Source: Leguminivora glycinivorella (lineage: Eukaryota > Arthropoda > Insecta > Lepidoptera > Tortricidae). Taken from it: 64,000 nucleotides of DNA. Every line of letters begins with the position of its first letter. Position 1 is the stretch's first letter. The DNA is taken from assembly GCF_023078275.1 (NCBI RefSeq), contig NC_062979.1:20999848-21063847 (forward strand), read 5' to 3'. The notes beneath the pieces are model-generated. The model made no database searches. It worked only from the letters and a program-made list of their open reading frames with translations, and was not told where the DNA came from. Shown here one piece after another: positions 10,338 through 23,900 of the stretch. A program made the translations under genes and the position numbers.

Positions 10338-13019
10338 CGCTATCTCGATCGACTTTGTCATCCTTTGATATAATTACGTGTGTTATCACGTCTGTCTCAA
10401 GGGGGTCAATTAGTGGTTACTAATTCCTATTTACAACGTTGCAGATACACGTATTTTGCTGTTATTAAGGTCCATTGTTTTCTATGACAACCTTGATATG
10501 ATTTTCCCAAGTTCCAAGAACATTTTTCGAGAAAATAATGTTCATTTATGAATCCATCTTTCATTACAATCTATTAAATATGCGGGGTCCTCTTAGCTTT
10601 CATTCATCCTCTCAATTATCTACGTGTAGCGACATATTATTTCCAACTACGTTTAACCGTTTTTTTTCGTATTGATAAGGCGAATCTCTACTATGTTATC
10701 ACTTAGCAACTCCGTCACTGTTAACAGGTCATTCACTTCTCATTATAAATAGCTTCACGATGAACACATCAATACGACAGAACCTTACGTCACAGCATCT
10801 GAGCTGTCCTTGGCAATGATCTGCCGAATCATTTGAATACGCTTTGGCATTCTATAACAACATCGCTTTGGTAGGACCAGTGTATTTTGATCTACGAACA
10901 AATTTTAAGCTCCTTGATGATTGTTAGCTTAGAAGCAGCAGCGAATTCAATCGATCGATTAAATTCCGCAATGTATTCTAAATCGCGTGCGATTATCGGA
11001 AATAATTTGTAGAGGACTACGTTTTTAACCTGTCTCGAGGGGCAAAATATACTGGGAAATAGTGTGTATTAGAGACAACATTTTAGTAAATTAGTGTATT
11101 TAGTATGTAGGCGGCGTCTCGAAGAAGGTCGCAAGAAAAATGAGGCTTTTGAGGCTCATTTTGCGCACAATTGGCTGTTGAAATACAGCGTTTGTTCTTG
11201 TAATTTTAACTCTCCGTAGTTTTGGGTGTTTACGCATGTTTTAAAGTGATAATTTTGTAGTTTGAACTTGGCAGCCGTTGTGATCGGGAGTGTGTTGTAA
11301 TTTGTGAAGATTCCTGTTTTTCAAGTGTGCTGTAGAAAAATTAAACTAAGTGTTCAGTCAGCTACGTACGAATGTGATTAACACGTTGACAGAGTATACA
11401 AATAACAACAAAGGTAATTTTATAATAAAAGAGCAGATAATAAAAAGTGGCAACATGTGTCGTCCTATTTTACTATTATGAGCCTACTTTAATACCAATT
11501 TTGATTTCGGATCATTGTCTAGTTAAATTAGTTACCCCATACCTAAATTAGTTACCTAATACCTGCTACCTAAACTTTCAAAGTGTGCATTTCTCTTACG
11601 ACAATCATCGCTAGTTCGCTACGCTCGCTACTACAAAAATGCTTTTGTTGCAATTTAATGATTACCTAAACATCTTCCATGAACCTGAAGTGGTAGGGAT
11701 AACGCACAGTAGGTCAGTTACTCAGTTTTTGGCCGACCGCTGATTGGGTAGCACGTTCGATGAGTCATCAGGATCGGACCCGCCGATCGAAGAAATCGCG
11801 ACAACTGCAGCTTGCGATTGCGTCTTTGAGGAAAAAGAACCTAAGTAAAAGTAAACAGTTTTTCTTTTATTAAAAAGTTCATCAGTTTTAGCCTGCAGTA
11901 GTTTAAGATTGCGAATCGCGAACTTTTGACCTAGAGAAAGAGTGAATCGTTTTTTTTTGTTTTTGTTTAGTTTCTGTGATCGATATCTGCGGCTATCGGA
12001 AACCGTAAGCTTGCAAATGCAACGTCTGTGAAAATCAAGTCTGCACTTGTTCTTGATGAAATGCCAATCATGTGGTATTTTCTGTTTTTAATTCTTGTTG
12101 TGGGAATGTGTTGTGGTTCCAAAACTTTAAAATTATAGGTTGCTGATCGAAGCATCGCAACTGCATTGATTAGATTAGATTTTCTTTTTTGCGTATTGAA
12201 AATTAATGGTAATTTTATAATAAAAGTGATTTTAACTTAAAAATATCACAAAATCACAATTCAAATGTACCGAAAATAATAATAATAATTATGAAATAAT
12301 ACATAATAAGAAAATCAATAAGAGTGTCAAATGAAGCGATAAAATAAAATAAAAATATGGTAAATTATTTAAAATGTCAATATGTATATATTCCTATCCT
12401 AGTTATTGCCGAGAATAGCCAAGTTTTAGTCCTGTTTATGGAAAAGCACCTACTTGTTGATTTGTTTTGGTTATTTTAGGACTTTGTTTTTGCCAACCAG
12501 GGTTTGTAAGAACCAGTTTGTGTAGTTAGCAATAAATAAAGACTGCTGGATTGCGATAGGGAACACTGTTCATAAGATTGTCTTTAATTTTCTATAGGTT
12601 CAAAAGTTACAAAGTAAATTATACTTAATTACTGTTAATGAAGTAAAATTTGTTTAATTTATAATTTTATCTTTTAGTTTAGACTCTTGAATTTCTAACA
12701 TTCTAATAAAAGTTGATAACCTGGCTGGAAATGAAATAATAGTACATTACATCAGAGGCCGGGAAAATGAGGATTTCCGGCCAAGTGGGTATATAGGGAT
12801 ACGAGGGCGGGAATCCGTTTTCACGCCGAGGCATGTATAGTGCTTTTCTCAAACATACAATGAAATAAATAAAAAATGCTCTAAAGGACAATATTTTATA
12901 AAAAAAAGTTACTTTGCAGGCCTAGGCCTAAAAATAATATGAAATCCCTTTACAGTCCTCTCGAGTTGTTGCGCCCAAAAAGCGATACTTCCCAGCCCAT
13001 TTTAAGGAACGTAAAGACA
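10338..13019. other. Apparently unique upstream DNA; possible 5' noncoding exon near 11350
   Basis: No coding exon seen. Around 11354 an initiator-like TCAGTC is followed by acaacaaag|gtaatt near 11415, which could be a short noncoding first exon and donor for Dark, since the first coding exon appears to start behind an acceptor (tttccag ending at 14807). This pairing is a guess from position only. Confidence 0.25.
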
Positions 13020-13560
13020 ATATTTCATTGCATGTTTGAGAAATAGTACATTACGATAGAAGTGCGTAAAAAGGGAAGTTCGAAACGAGTGGCGATATAT
13101 TAATTCCCTTTTCGCACGTGTATCGTACGACTTTTTTCAGTACAGATGGCCCTCCGAAGTTTCGACCTGACAAGAAATAGACCACTTCTCGCACTAGTGC
13201 GTAAAAAAAGCACTATCTGTACTGAAATAGTTATTTGTTATACAACGGGGCAAAGTTGTATTTTAACACACGAGAAGTAAAATACATTTGCACCCGAGTG
13301 TAACACAAAACTTTTCCCCTCACTATAGCGAGGAAACTACAACGCAAAAAAATGCGTTTATCACTGCTTCCAGTAGTTCCACAGGTGGTAAATCATCTTT
13401 ATTACTAGATTCACCTACTTTTATCAATTTTAAAACAGTTAATTTGACTTTATTCAAGGTCAAATTACTTTACCCACTAGTGGATAAAATGCGTTTTTAC
13501 CCGCTGGTATTAAAGGACAAAACACGTGTTTCCGAGCTAGTGAGGGGAAAAGAATCTTAC
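13020..13560. repeat. Fragment of the TIR-element family seen at 51299-53375
   Basis: Shares long blocks with the larger element at 51299-53375: cagtacagatgg, agttatttgttatacaa, cacctacttttatcaatttt and acccactagtggataaaatg. The short open frame at 13288-13584 belongs to this repeat. Confidence 0.7.
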
Positions 13561-13748
13561 ACTATCTTGACACTACAACATTAGTCTTATAGTAAAAATG
13601 CATTTAATGGGTTTTAGAGTAAATTACCTGATTGTTGTCCTTGACAGTCTAGACAGACTGTATCATCAATGTCAGGAAAAGGTAGCCTCTCGAACCTAAA
13701 CCTAGTAATTATCGCGTTTATGGGTCGTAATCGTAACAAAGCAAAGAT

Positions 13749-13878
13749 TAAGGGCCGGTTGCACCAAACCGTCTGTCACCGTTAAAGCATTCGTTAAATT
13801 TTATCGTATGGGAATTTCCATAGACTACTGTGTGACGATGATGTGTCTGTCAAATGTGGTTGATGCAACTGGTCCTTA
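13749..13878. mobile_element. Short foldback MITE
   Basis: Ends ttaagggccggttgcac and the imperfect inverted gatgcaactggtcctta. A shorter deleted relative sits at 21578-21615 just after a Dark donor. Confidence 0.65.
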
Positions 13879-14651
13879 GATGATTAAATCGTGCGACGTA
13901 CGACCATACGTGATCGCAGGGAAAAACCATAAGTAATTGCAATTCAATACTTTTTTTAAATTTCTATACATGTCTGTGATATTTAGCTAGAGTAGCCTTA
14001 ATGTAGGGTAAATTGCCAATAACTGGCCACCTTGAAAATTTATTTTTAATGTTCAGGATAACTCCGAAATCATTAATTTTCATTAAAACGTTGATCAATC
14101 AGATCGCTATTTTCTTTGGAAATTAATGACATGTAAAAATAGGTACTTTTATCTATAAATTACTAACTCGATACACTACAGGCCAGCATTTCAAACACCT
14201 TTCACACGCATTTGGTACAATTGATACTTACAGCTAAACAATACAAAGTCAATTGATTGCGGTTAATCATACTTGATCATACCTAAAGTTCATAATATGG
14301 TCGGGGAGATGACATGACGTATAGGCCGTATCTGGCTCTTTATGTAGCTTTTAAAGCAAATGTATAGTGCGTAATATGATGGAGTATTTTATGTTGTTAT
14401 TTAAATTTTCTACTACAGTTTGATGAAAAAAAGTAATGCTAACACTGCGACTGCGCCCTAAGTTGTACTGCCTAATATACGACTTAGTTATATACAATAC
14501 TTTAAAATAAACTACGGGTGGGCTATTACTTAAGACTGACTGTATTAAGTTCAGAACCAAAAAGTCTCAGGTTTTCCTTATTAGTTCTATGTAAAATGTA
14601 ACTTAGATTAGCTTCCGCGATCTTTCCCTTAAAAAAAACATTACAGACTCA

Positions 14652-14782
14652 CTCCCTTATTCTTAAAAATGGTACTGAACTGATCAGTTCAAAAAGTGTT
14701 TTGTCCCTTTCTCACAAATACATAAGTTAACATGACAGAAAGGGACAAAACAGTTCAGTAACTTTTTTATGAATAAGGGGGT
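14652..14782. mobile_element. Foldback MITE just upstream of the first Dark coding exon
   Basis: Inverted ends (cccttattcttaaaaatgg and ttttttatgaataaggg) enclose paired gttttgtccctttctc / agaaagggacaaaac. It stops about 25 bp before the acceptor that precedes the Dark start codon. Confidence 0.7.
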
Positions 14783-14820
14783 ATTACATACGTTTATTGT
14801 TTCCAGATGCCTCAAACACC

Positions 14821-14958
14821 ATGGACAAAAGAAACCGCTCCCTGCTGCAACTGCACCAGCACGATATCGTCCGGGATTTGGACGTCACATACATTATAGA
14901 CAAGCTGTACCAGGAGAACGCCATCACCAACGACGATATCGAGCATATTTCCAACTTG
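14821..14958 (+). CDS. Dark: Dark exon 1: CARD, first half
   Basis: 46 codons starting MDKRNRSLLQLHQHDIVRDL and ending ITNDDIEHISNL, the early helices of a CARD. Donor TTG|GTGAGT, phase 0. An upstream tttccag suggests a 5'UTR intron. The ATG at 14808 is in another frame and opens a nonsense protein, so 14821 is preferred. Confidence 0.88.
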
Positions 14959-17900
14959 GTGAGTTTTATAGTCTTTCCACTAGGAGCGAAGAACTGCAGA
15001 AAGCCAGGTGGTAAGGGATTCTAGAAGGATATCGTCCGAGACCTGGACGTCACATACATTATAGACAAGCTGTACCAGGAGAACGCGATCACCAACGACG
15101 ATATCGAGCATATTTCCAACTTGGTGAGTTTTATAGTCTTTCCACTAGGAGCGAAGAACTGCAGAAAGCCAGGTGGTAAGGGATTCTAGCAGGATATCGT
15201 CCGAGACCTGGACGTCAAACCGCCTGGCCGTTTTAGCCCCGCTTCTTGTAACTTCAAGGGAGATTCCTTGCTCTGAACGCGCGCGACTTGTGTGCTCCGA
15301 CAGAACATCGAAAGTCGTCCAGCTGACAGCTAAAGCTGGATCCGTCATTGTAACCAATGACTACATGAAGCACATACCAAACCTGGTAATTTTACACCAA
15401 TAGGTTCCCATTCCCACGAAGAGCTAGAAGGCATCTATCAAATTGTACTAACATAGTCTTTGTTTTTCAGACAAACCGCGTCGACCGCACCCGCTACTTA
15501 ATCGACACGCTCCTCCAGAATGGCAATAACGCGTCCTACCAAGCCTTCGTAGATAGTCTGTTCAAAGACCACAACTGGCTATGGGAGAAACTCCAGCTAG
15601 ATCTTAATGAGCCAATGGTGAACGCCAGTTTTGAGGATAGCCTTAGCAAAGGCGATGTCCCGAGGTTACCGGATCACTATGTCCAGAGGGTTGCTGTGGT
15701 AAGTCTCTTGTTCTTTATCAGTTTGTCTCTAGAACGGCACAGGTTAAAGAATCAAGAGTCTGTTCAAAGACCACAACTGGCTAAGGGAGAAACTCCAGTT
15801 AGACTTGAATGAGCCAATGGTTAACTCCAGCTTCGAGGATAGCCTTAGTAAAGGCGATGTCCCGAGGTTGCCTGATCATTCTGTCCTGAGGGTTGCGGTG
15901 TTAAGACTCGGTTATTTTATCAGTTTACCCCTAGAATGGCTGAGGAATCAGCGTGCGTAATTAAAACCGTGAGATATTCTGAAAAGTTTTACGGTTGCTA
16001 GGGTTTTGTAACAAATGCAATAAGAAAAAAAATCCTTTCAAATTACATCTCATCGCTAAAAGATTAGAGTTAATCATCTATTTTGAAAAAAAAAAAAAAA
16101 AACTGGCATTAATATCATTTGATTCTAACAGTACATTTCTTTACAGGAAAATGAAGTGGTCACCAAGCTCCGAAGTCTCGCGCGACACAAAATCCTGGCT
16201 CTCCACGGCATGCCGGGCTCCGGAAAGACTTCCGTGGCCATTGGCGCGCTGCGGTATAATCCCGACCTCATAAACACTACTTTCAACGGAGCTGTGTTCT
16301 GGCTGAACTTCGGGAATTGTAAAACTGAGGATGATATACTTAGTTTACAGAACAAGTGAGTTTTTATGGCATAATAACATCCTTAGTTTTCAACAGTTAC
16401 AACAAGTGAGTTTTCAACAGTTGGTTCTCTATGGTATGTTGGGGTTGGGGAAGACTACCGTGGCTATTGGCGCTCTTCGGTACAACCCCGAACTCATCAA
16501 CACTACTTTCAACGGAGCTGTGTTCTGGCTTAACTTCGGGAACTGCAAGACTGAGGATGACATCCTAAGCTTACAGAACAAGTGAGTTTTGATCTTGGTT
16601 CTTTAAGGTATGCTAGTGGTCCGGACTACCGTAGAAATTGGCGCCCTGTTTTATGTTCTCACAAATAATATTAAGAAAAAGAATAAGTTAGTGTTAAAGT
16701 CCGCAGCTTCCGTCATTCTTTCTCACTGTATGGTCTCATCGGAAGATCAGCGCTGCAAGTCGTCGTGCTGAGATAAAACGACCGTGACGCTTCGTTCCTT
16801 CTACGTTTCTGTTATAATGCGTAATTTGTCTCGTTTGTGTTTATGAATAAAAAATATTCTATTCTAAATAATTATCTCTCTTTCAGGTTATACCGCAAAG
16901 CGTCGTCGTCAATGTACGTGCACAACTCTTACATGAATTCCTCTATCTCTATGTCCAGCATCGGGTCCAACGCAGACAGCCAATCCTTGTCAAGCTATGA
17001 ATGGACCTGGCAGGTATAGTGGAAAAAAACTTTACCGTTTGTCACCAACATTACGTACGGTATCGTCCCAGATCCCAGAAGTACAAAGTACCAGTCACAC
17101 AACTACTAGTAATTATTTCTTTATGACTGGGGTGAGCGCCTGTTTTGTCGTTTTAAATTCATAAAAATAAAATTCGTCGACCAATTGAAAAACCGGATGA
17201 AATTTTAATTTCGTCAACTGAAACAATATGGTTATATTGGAACAAGAGAAACATTTTCTGCTTCAAGCAAAGTAAACCGTGCTTTAACACTCCACATTTT
17301 TATAAAACTTAGCCAATAATAAAATAGAATAGAATAGAATAAACGTTTATTCGTGAACACAGGTAAGACAAAATACACATAATAACAACAAGACAGAAAG
17401 GAATGAAGTGCCACGAAATGGCCTCATCTCAGCGTGTTGCTGGTGACTTCCAGCGCTGATCTTCCGATGAGACCATCAAGTGTGAAAGATTCACGGAGGG
17501 TAACAGACAGAAGAAATACAAAACACATACAAGAACGTGGTCAAACAGTTATGAAAGTGAAAACGTTACAAGAAAAATAACAACAGACTGTGATCGAAAC
17601 ATAGAATAAAAAGAATAATTATAAACAGAAAAAACCAAATTAATTAAAAAGAAAAAGAGTCGTACACCAGATCGCGCACGCCGCGTTTTAACGTTTGGTC
17701 GAACCATACTATGGGTGTACATTAAAGCGGCAATTGCTAGTTGCAACTAGCGCCAGCGGTGGCTACACTAACTAAAAGACAGGTTTGACAATAACAAGAC
17801 AATAACAAACGTGATTTTGTGTGAAACCATAACTAAATTACTAAATATCAAATGTACGAGTTTACAGGATGGTGAACATTATTAAATAACATCAACGGCA

Positions 17901-20900
17901 AATAATCATGCTGCAGAAGGAACGAAAAACAAGTGGTAAAGATAAGAAATGAATGTTTAACTATAGGCAGCTCGTGTCAAGTCTCAAGTTTTCTTGGCTA
18001 AGTTGGTGGTTTAATAAATACTGCTTGAGCTTGGTTTTAAAACTATGAATACTTTGCAGGTTCCTCAAAGGCGGGGGCACATTATTCCAGCAACGCGATG
18101 CAGAATAGCGATAACTTCCTCGGAAAGCTGCAGAAATATGGCGCGGCGTTAACAATTGAATCCCCCCGTTACGGCGTTCGCGAAGCTTGATGATAGAGAG
18201 TTTGCTGAAGAGATACGGGGGTGACTAATACTTCAGCACACCAAAGAGCAAGCAAGCCAAGTGAAATTTACGTCGGTGCTTCATTTTAAGGATGTGATGG
18301 CTGTTCAGAAAAGGAGTCACGTGTGCTCTCAACGGAATATCAAAACAGAAGCGGGCACAGGCATTTTGAACACGTTGTATGAGTCTCTTTGTTCTTGCAA
18401 GAAGTCTAGGTCCAAACACTACATCCATATAATTCAATTTTGATAATACAAGTGACTCAACTAGCTGACTGCGTAGGTCTTCACTTATGTATGGCCGAAT
18501 TTTATATAGGACCTTAAGTTTATAAAAACAACTTCTGATAGACTCAGCGACATGCTTTTCATAACGCAGTCCACATTCCATGAGAAGTCCTAAATTGCGG
18601 GCTTCATACACCCTCTCAACTGGAGTGTTTGACAACATAACATCTTGTGAAATAGTGATACCGGCCACTTGCTGCCTGCTGCCAAACACAATGTATTTGG
18701 TTTTGTTCGGATTAAGCAGTAGACAGTTTTCTGTGGCCCATGAAGCAATAGTGGCTAGATCTTGGTTTAGTTTCTCAATAGCAGAGTCAATGTCTGCTGG
18801 CATGCATGATATATACACTTGTAAGTCGTCTGCATAGATGTGGTATTTGCAATGTGTGATGTGTGACCTTATATCTGCAGAGTAAAGTATAAACAGGAGC
18901 GGACCGAGCACCGATCCTTGGGGAACTCCCCTGGTTACTACAGCCTTTTCAGAAAAAAGTGAGGATCCCTCATTGCCACCCACTTTCACAATTTGCGACC
19001 GATTACTTAAATAGCTATCAAACCACTTAACAGTATTGTGATCAAAACCGTAGTAGCTCAGTTTGGAAAGAAGAAGGTTTATATTCAAACAATCGAAAGC
19101 CCTCGAGAAATCAAGGAGGACTAAAAGTGTGCACATACCTTTATCTTGAGCATCCAAGATGTTGTCAGTTACATCAAGTAATGCGGTGACAGTGCTGCGA
19201 CCCTTTCGAAAGCCTGATTGGACGTCTGGTAAAATATTGTTGTTTTCCAGGTAGGCGGTTAACTGTGAGCATACAACTTTTTCCATTATTTTAGACATAC
19301 AAGGTAGTATGCTTATGGGCCTAAGATCAGTAAGAGTAGTGGGGTTAGATACTTTAGGAAGTGGAGTCACAACTGCTAACTTCCAGATATCGGGGAAGGT
19401 TGCTGTGAGAATGGAGGTATTTATAAGATTTGTAATGACTTCAATTGAGTAAGGAAAAGTTAAAATGAGCATGTTTAGATTTATCTTATCTATGCCTTCA
19501 GCATTAGATTTTATGCATTTAATCAGCTTGATCACTTGATTTGAATTAATAGTATCTAAGTGGAAAACAGAGTCATTGAACTTATGAAACTCAAAAAAGG
19601 TCAGCTGTGACAAGTTAACATCTGAAGTTCCAGGCAGATTAAGAAAGTGTTTATTTATGGTGTCGGGACTATTAAATGAAGTTGGTAAATCTTTATTTAT
19701 TTTAGGTAACACGGTGTTTTTTAAGTTTTTCCACAAAGTTTGAGGGTTATTAATTTTATTGTTTATATTATATTTGAAGTAAGCTACCTTTTCACAATAT
19801 AGAGCCTTATTTACAATTGACTTAAGGTCTTTGTAATATTTTTTAGTAATATCAGTCCGGTTTTTGTGGAAATCTGACGCAGCACTGTCACGCAACCTCA
19901 TCATGATTTTGACAGTGTCGGTGATCCAGGGGTATGATTGAGCTTTAATCAAAGTTGTTTTAAGAGGAGCATGCACATCAAAGAGATCAATAACTTGTTG
20001 ATTAAAAGCTGTTACCATGTCATTGACATCACAAAGGTTAGATATAAGGTCCCACCTCACACCCCGCAGGTCCACATCTAGAGCTTTTTCGCAGATATTT
20101 TTAAAAGGCCTGTAAGTAACATAGAAAGGCCTCGGTTTCTCACGCTTCACATTGAAACCACAAACAACTAGACAATGACCATACAAGGAGCCCACATGAT
20201 CAATTGCTGTACTTTTGGCCTGCATGTCAGTACATACAACATCAATCAGCGTCTGGCTGGTCTCAGTGAAGTGTGTAGGCTGAGAGACTAATTGCGTTAA
20301 GCCAAAAGAAGTGGTAAAGGTATTAAGTAGAGTAGTTTTAGTGTCAGTCGCATTCAATAAATTAATGTTAAAATCGCCTAATACAACTAAGTTGTCGTAG
20401 CTACGCATCGAACTAATTGAGTCACTTACAGCATCCAGAAACAGTTGAACATCCATCCAAGGTGGTCGGTACGCCGTACCAATAGCCAGCTTCCTTCCGT
20501 TGAGAGTAACAGTGATCCACATCTGCTCTACCAGCCTATGCGATGGGTCAACGGGATGGCGCCAGGTGCGCGCGTTGAGGTGACGCTTGACATAGAATCC
20601 CACGCCCCCACCACGCGACCGGTCGCCCTGCGGTCTAGGAATATGCCGAAAGCTGTAATCAGGGAGAGTTGGCGCTCGCCCCTCTTCACCGGCCCTCAAC
20701 CATGATTCATTGATCGCCAACACATCAACGTCTTGCCGGGCAATAGCCGCTATAAAATTATCGTGATTTGTGCCAAGAGAACCTGCATTGTACAAACCAA
20801 TTTTTAGCGTTTTATTTATGCTTGAAACAGTTATAGACACCAGACCACCCGACAATTGACACAACGCTGACAGGACACAGAATGATAAAATAACAAATAT

Positions 20901-23900
20901 TTAGAATGACAGACATATTTATCATATAAAAATAATAATAATTGCCGTGCCACAGTAGAGAGGCAAAACAAATAACAATTAAACTTAACCTACTTAAATC
21001 TATAACCACCCGGACCTCAGACGGGACTGGCTCCAAAAACACGCACTAAGTCGGTCTCAGAGCGTATGTGGATAGCAGGCTTTCCTTCACCTTGCCGAAC
21101 ATGAATGCGGCCCCGCCTCGTCCACGAGAACTTCCACTGATGCTGCCTACACAACTCGCGCACTTTGTGGAATAACAGGCGGTTGGTGCGTGTGAGGCGC
21201 TCGTTCACGAAGACACGACGTGGAGGGCCCGGCAGGTTGTCGTCGGTGAAGGTGAAATTACGCCGCACCCGGGCAGCTTGCAGCAGTTCGTCGCGCAGCT
21301 GCCGCCGCGCCAGCCTGACGATATAATATATTTTGGATATGATTTTTATTCTAACTAACCATTTATTTTTCTTACTGACAGGAACTAAGAGACAGACTCA
21401 AAGCCCAGTTCGCAGAAAACGTACTAAAAGACGCCTTACTAGTACTAGATGAAGTCAGCGAGAAGAGATATCTGGAGGCGTTCGATATCGGGTGCAAGAT
21501 ACTCATCACTACGAGAGACACCGATGTTGTGGATAATTTCCAAGCCCAGATTATAAAGGTAAGTTAAGAAACATTTTAAGGGCCGGTTGCATCAAACCAT
21601 CTGGTGCAATTGGCCCTAAATCATAAAGTAAAAGCGTAATGTCTTGTTCTGTAATGTTTGTCAGAGTGTTGTTTGACTATGACCGCGATAGATATTTTTT
21701 ACAGCAGATCACTTTTTGTAAGTGCATGCGCTGTAAAAAGAGTCGTTAGTTTTTGCTACGCAAAACAGTTTAATAATAATTAACAGTTACGCTCATAACC
21801 GATGTTTGTGTAACAGGTAACAGGTTTAAAAACTGTTTTACAGATTTCTTTTAAATATATAGAAACAGGACTTCCTCATCTTAGTAACTAGATATAGTTT
21901 TATGTTAGCATACTTGGTGGTTTATCTATCGTTATTGTTTGCCCAAAAGGAGGTCCAATTTCTTTCGTCTAGAAAATTACTCCTAGATTTTGGTTAAAGT
22001 ATGTAACTCGTATTATAAGTAAAGAAATTAGTTTTTCCTATTATTAAGACTTGTTTACTCTTACAGATCGGAAACAACTTTGAAGAGAAAGAATCCCTGG
22101 AACTGTTCGCCTCCTGTTTAGACGTAGATGTAAGCATGCTGCCTCGTCAAGCCAAGAAACTACACGACATCTGTAAAGGGAACCCCTTCTATATCGCCCT
22201 ATTGGGAGCTATTTTATCTGAAAATAGGCAGAGTTTGAACCACGATAACAGTCGGTGGACTTATTATGTGAATAAGTTGCAGAAGAAGGAGTTTTTATTG
22301 TAAGTACCATTCATTTTCATGAAGTATTTTATTTATATACTACGTCGGTGGCAAACAAGCATACGGCCCGCCTGATGTAAAGCGGTCACCGTAACCTATA
22401 GACGCCTGCAACTCAAACAGTGTCACATGCGCGTTGCCACCCCATTAGAAACTTGTACATTCCCTTTTGCTGTGTTAAGTACACAGCAAAAAGGAGTGTG
22501 CAAGTTCTAAGGAGGGTTCGGGTTGCCGACGACTCAAAAGACAATAGACGAAACAAGTTAGTTCCGTAAGTCCTCCCGTCATCAACACACCGCACCCTCG
22601 TTGAGCTCTGGCAGCCTTACTCACCGGCAGGAACACAACACTATGAGTAGGGTCTAGTGCTATTTGGCTGCGGTCTTCTGTAAGGCGGAGGTACTTCCCC
22701 AATTGGGCTCTGCTCTAGATTCGAGCGAGACGATATCCGCTGTGCTGTGCCCTACCACACAAAGCGGAATATCATTCGCTATGCCCTACCTCTCTTAAAA
22801 AAGTATCTTTTTGACTCGACGTACAGTTAGTTTATTATCGCGTCAAGCCAACAAGTTACATGACACTTGTAAAAGGAACCCATTTTATATCGCTCTTTTG
22901 GGAGCTATATTGTCCGAGAATAGGCAGAGTTTGAACCATGACGATAGTAGATGGACTTACTATGTAAACAAGTTGCAGAAGAAGGAATTTTTGTTGTAAG
23001 TATTCCTCAATTTTTTTCTCCACGTTGACGTCAAGTCAAAACATTACATATCTGATGGTTGCAATGTAAAAAAATCACGATATTGTAAAAGGAACGCCAA
23101 TAAGTTGCAAATGAAAAAGATCTTGTAAATAGCATCAAAATAACAGTCCGTGACAAGGACTTTTGTGTGAAAATTCACCATCCTCCCTAGTGTGTGAGCC
23201 GCTAAAGAATGTAACCACATTCTTACTTTATCTCTAACCTTCCAGTTTACCGCGCCACGATAACCCCATCAAAGTCTGCATCAACGCCCTCGACTCGGCC
23301 ACGCTCCCCCTCTTCAAAAAGCTCGCCATCCTCCCCGACAACGCCAAGGTCACGGCCAAGGTCATCGGCCGCCTCTGGGACAAAAACGACACAGAAGTCG
23401 AAACCATCATGAAACAACTCCGAAGAAAATGCCTCATCGTAGAAGACTATAATTACGATGAACGAATATACGTCTACGAAATACATGACCTAATCATGAA
23501 CTGCCTAAGGTCCTCCCTAAGCGAAGATGAAATGAAAAAAACTCACGCAGAGTTCCTAAAAAGATACAATTATGATAATATTAATACTACACCGGTGGAT
23601 ATAATCGATGATGGGTATATAGCGTTTTATATCGGTTATCATATTTATAAAACGAAGAATTCCAATAATAAGTGGAGTTTGTTTCATAAGTTGTTTTTGG
23701 ATCTGAAGTTTTTGGGGAACAAGGTGAAGTTGACGGGGCCGGCGGATGTTATATTGGATTTGCAGAAATATGAGGAACTGATTGTTGAAGATGTAAGTTT
23801 ATTCATCACCATTATTAAAATGGTTAACATTGTGGGCACTTTGCTTGCTCCCATGTTTCTAAATAGTCATTCTTGGCCAAAAATATTTCGTTATTTGATA

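Noticed and set aside
15145..15357. Minus-strand frame of 70 codons
   Set aside because: It lies across the third unit of the CARD exon array; no family signature and no conserved start.
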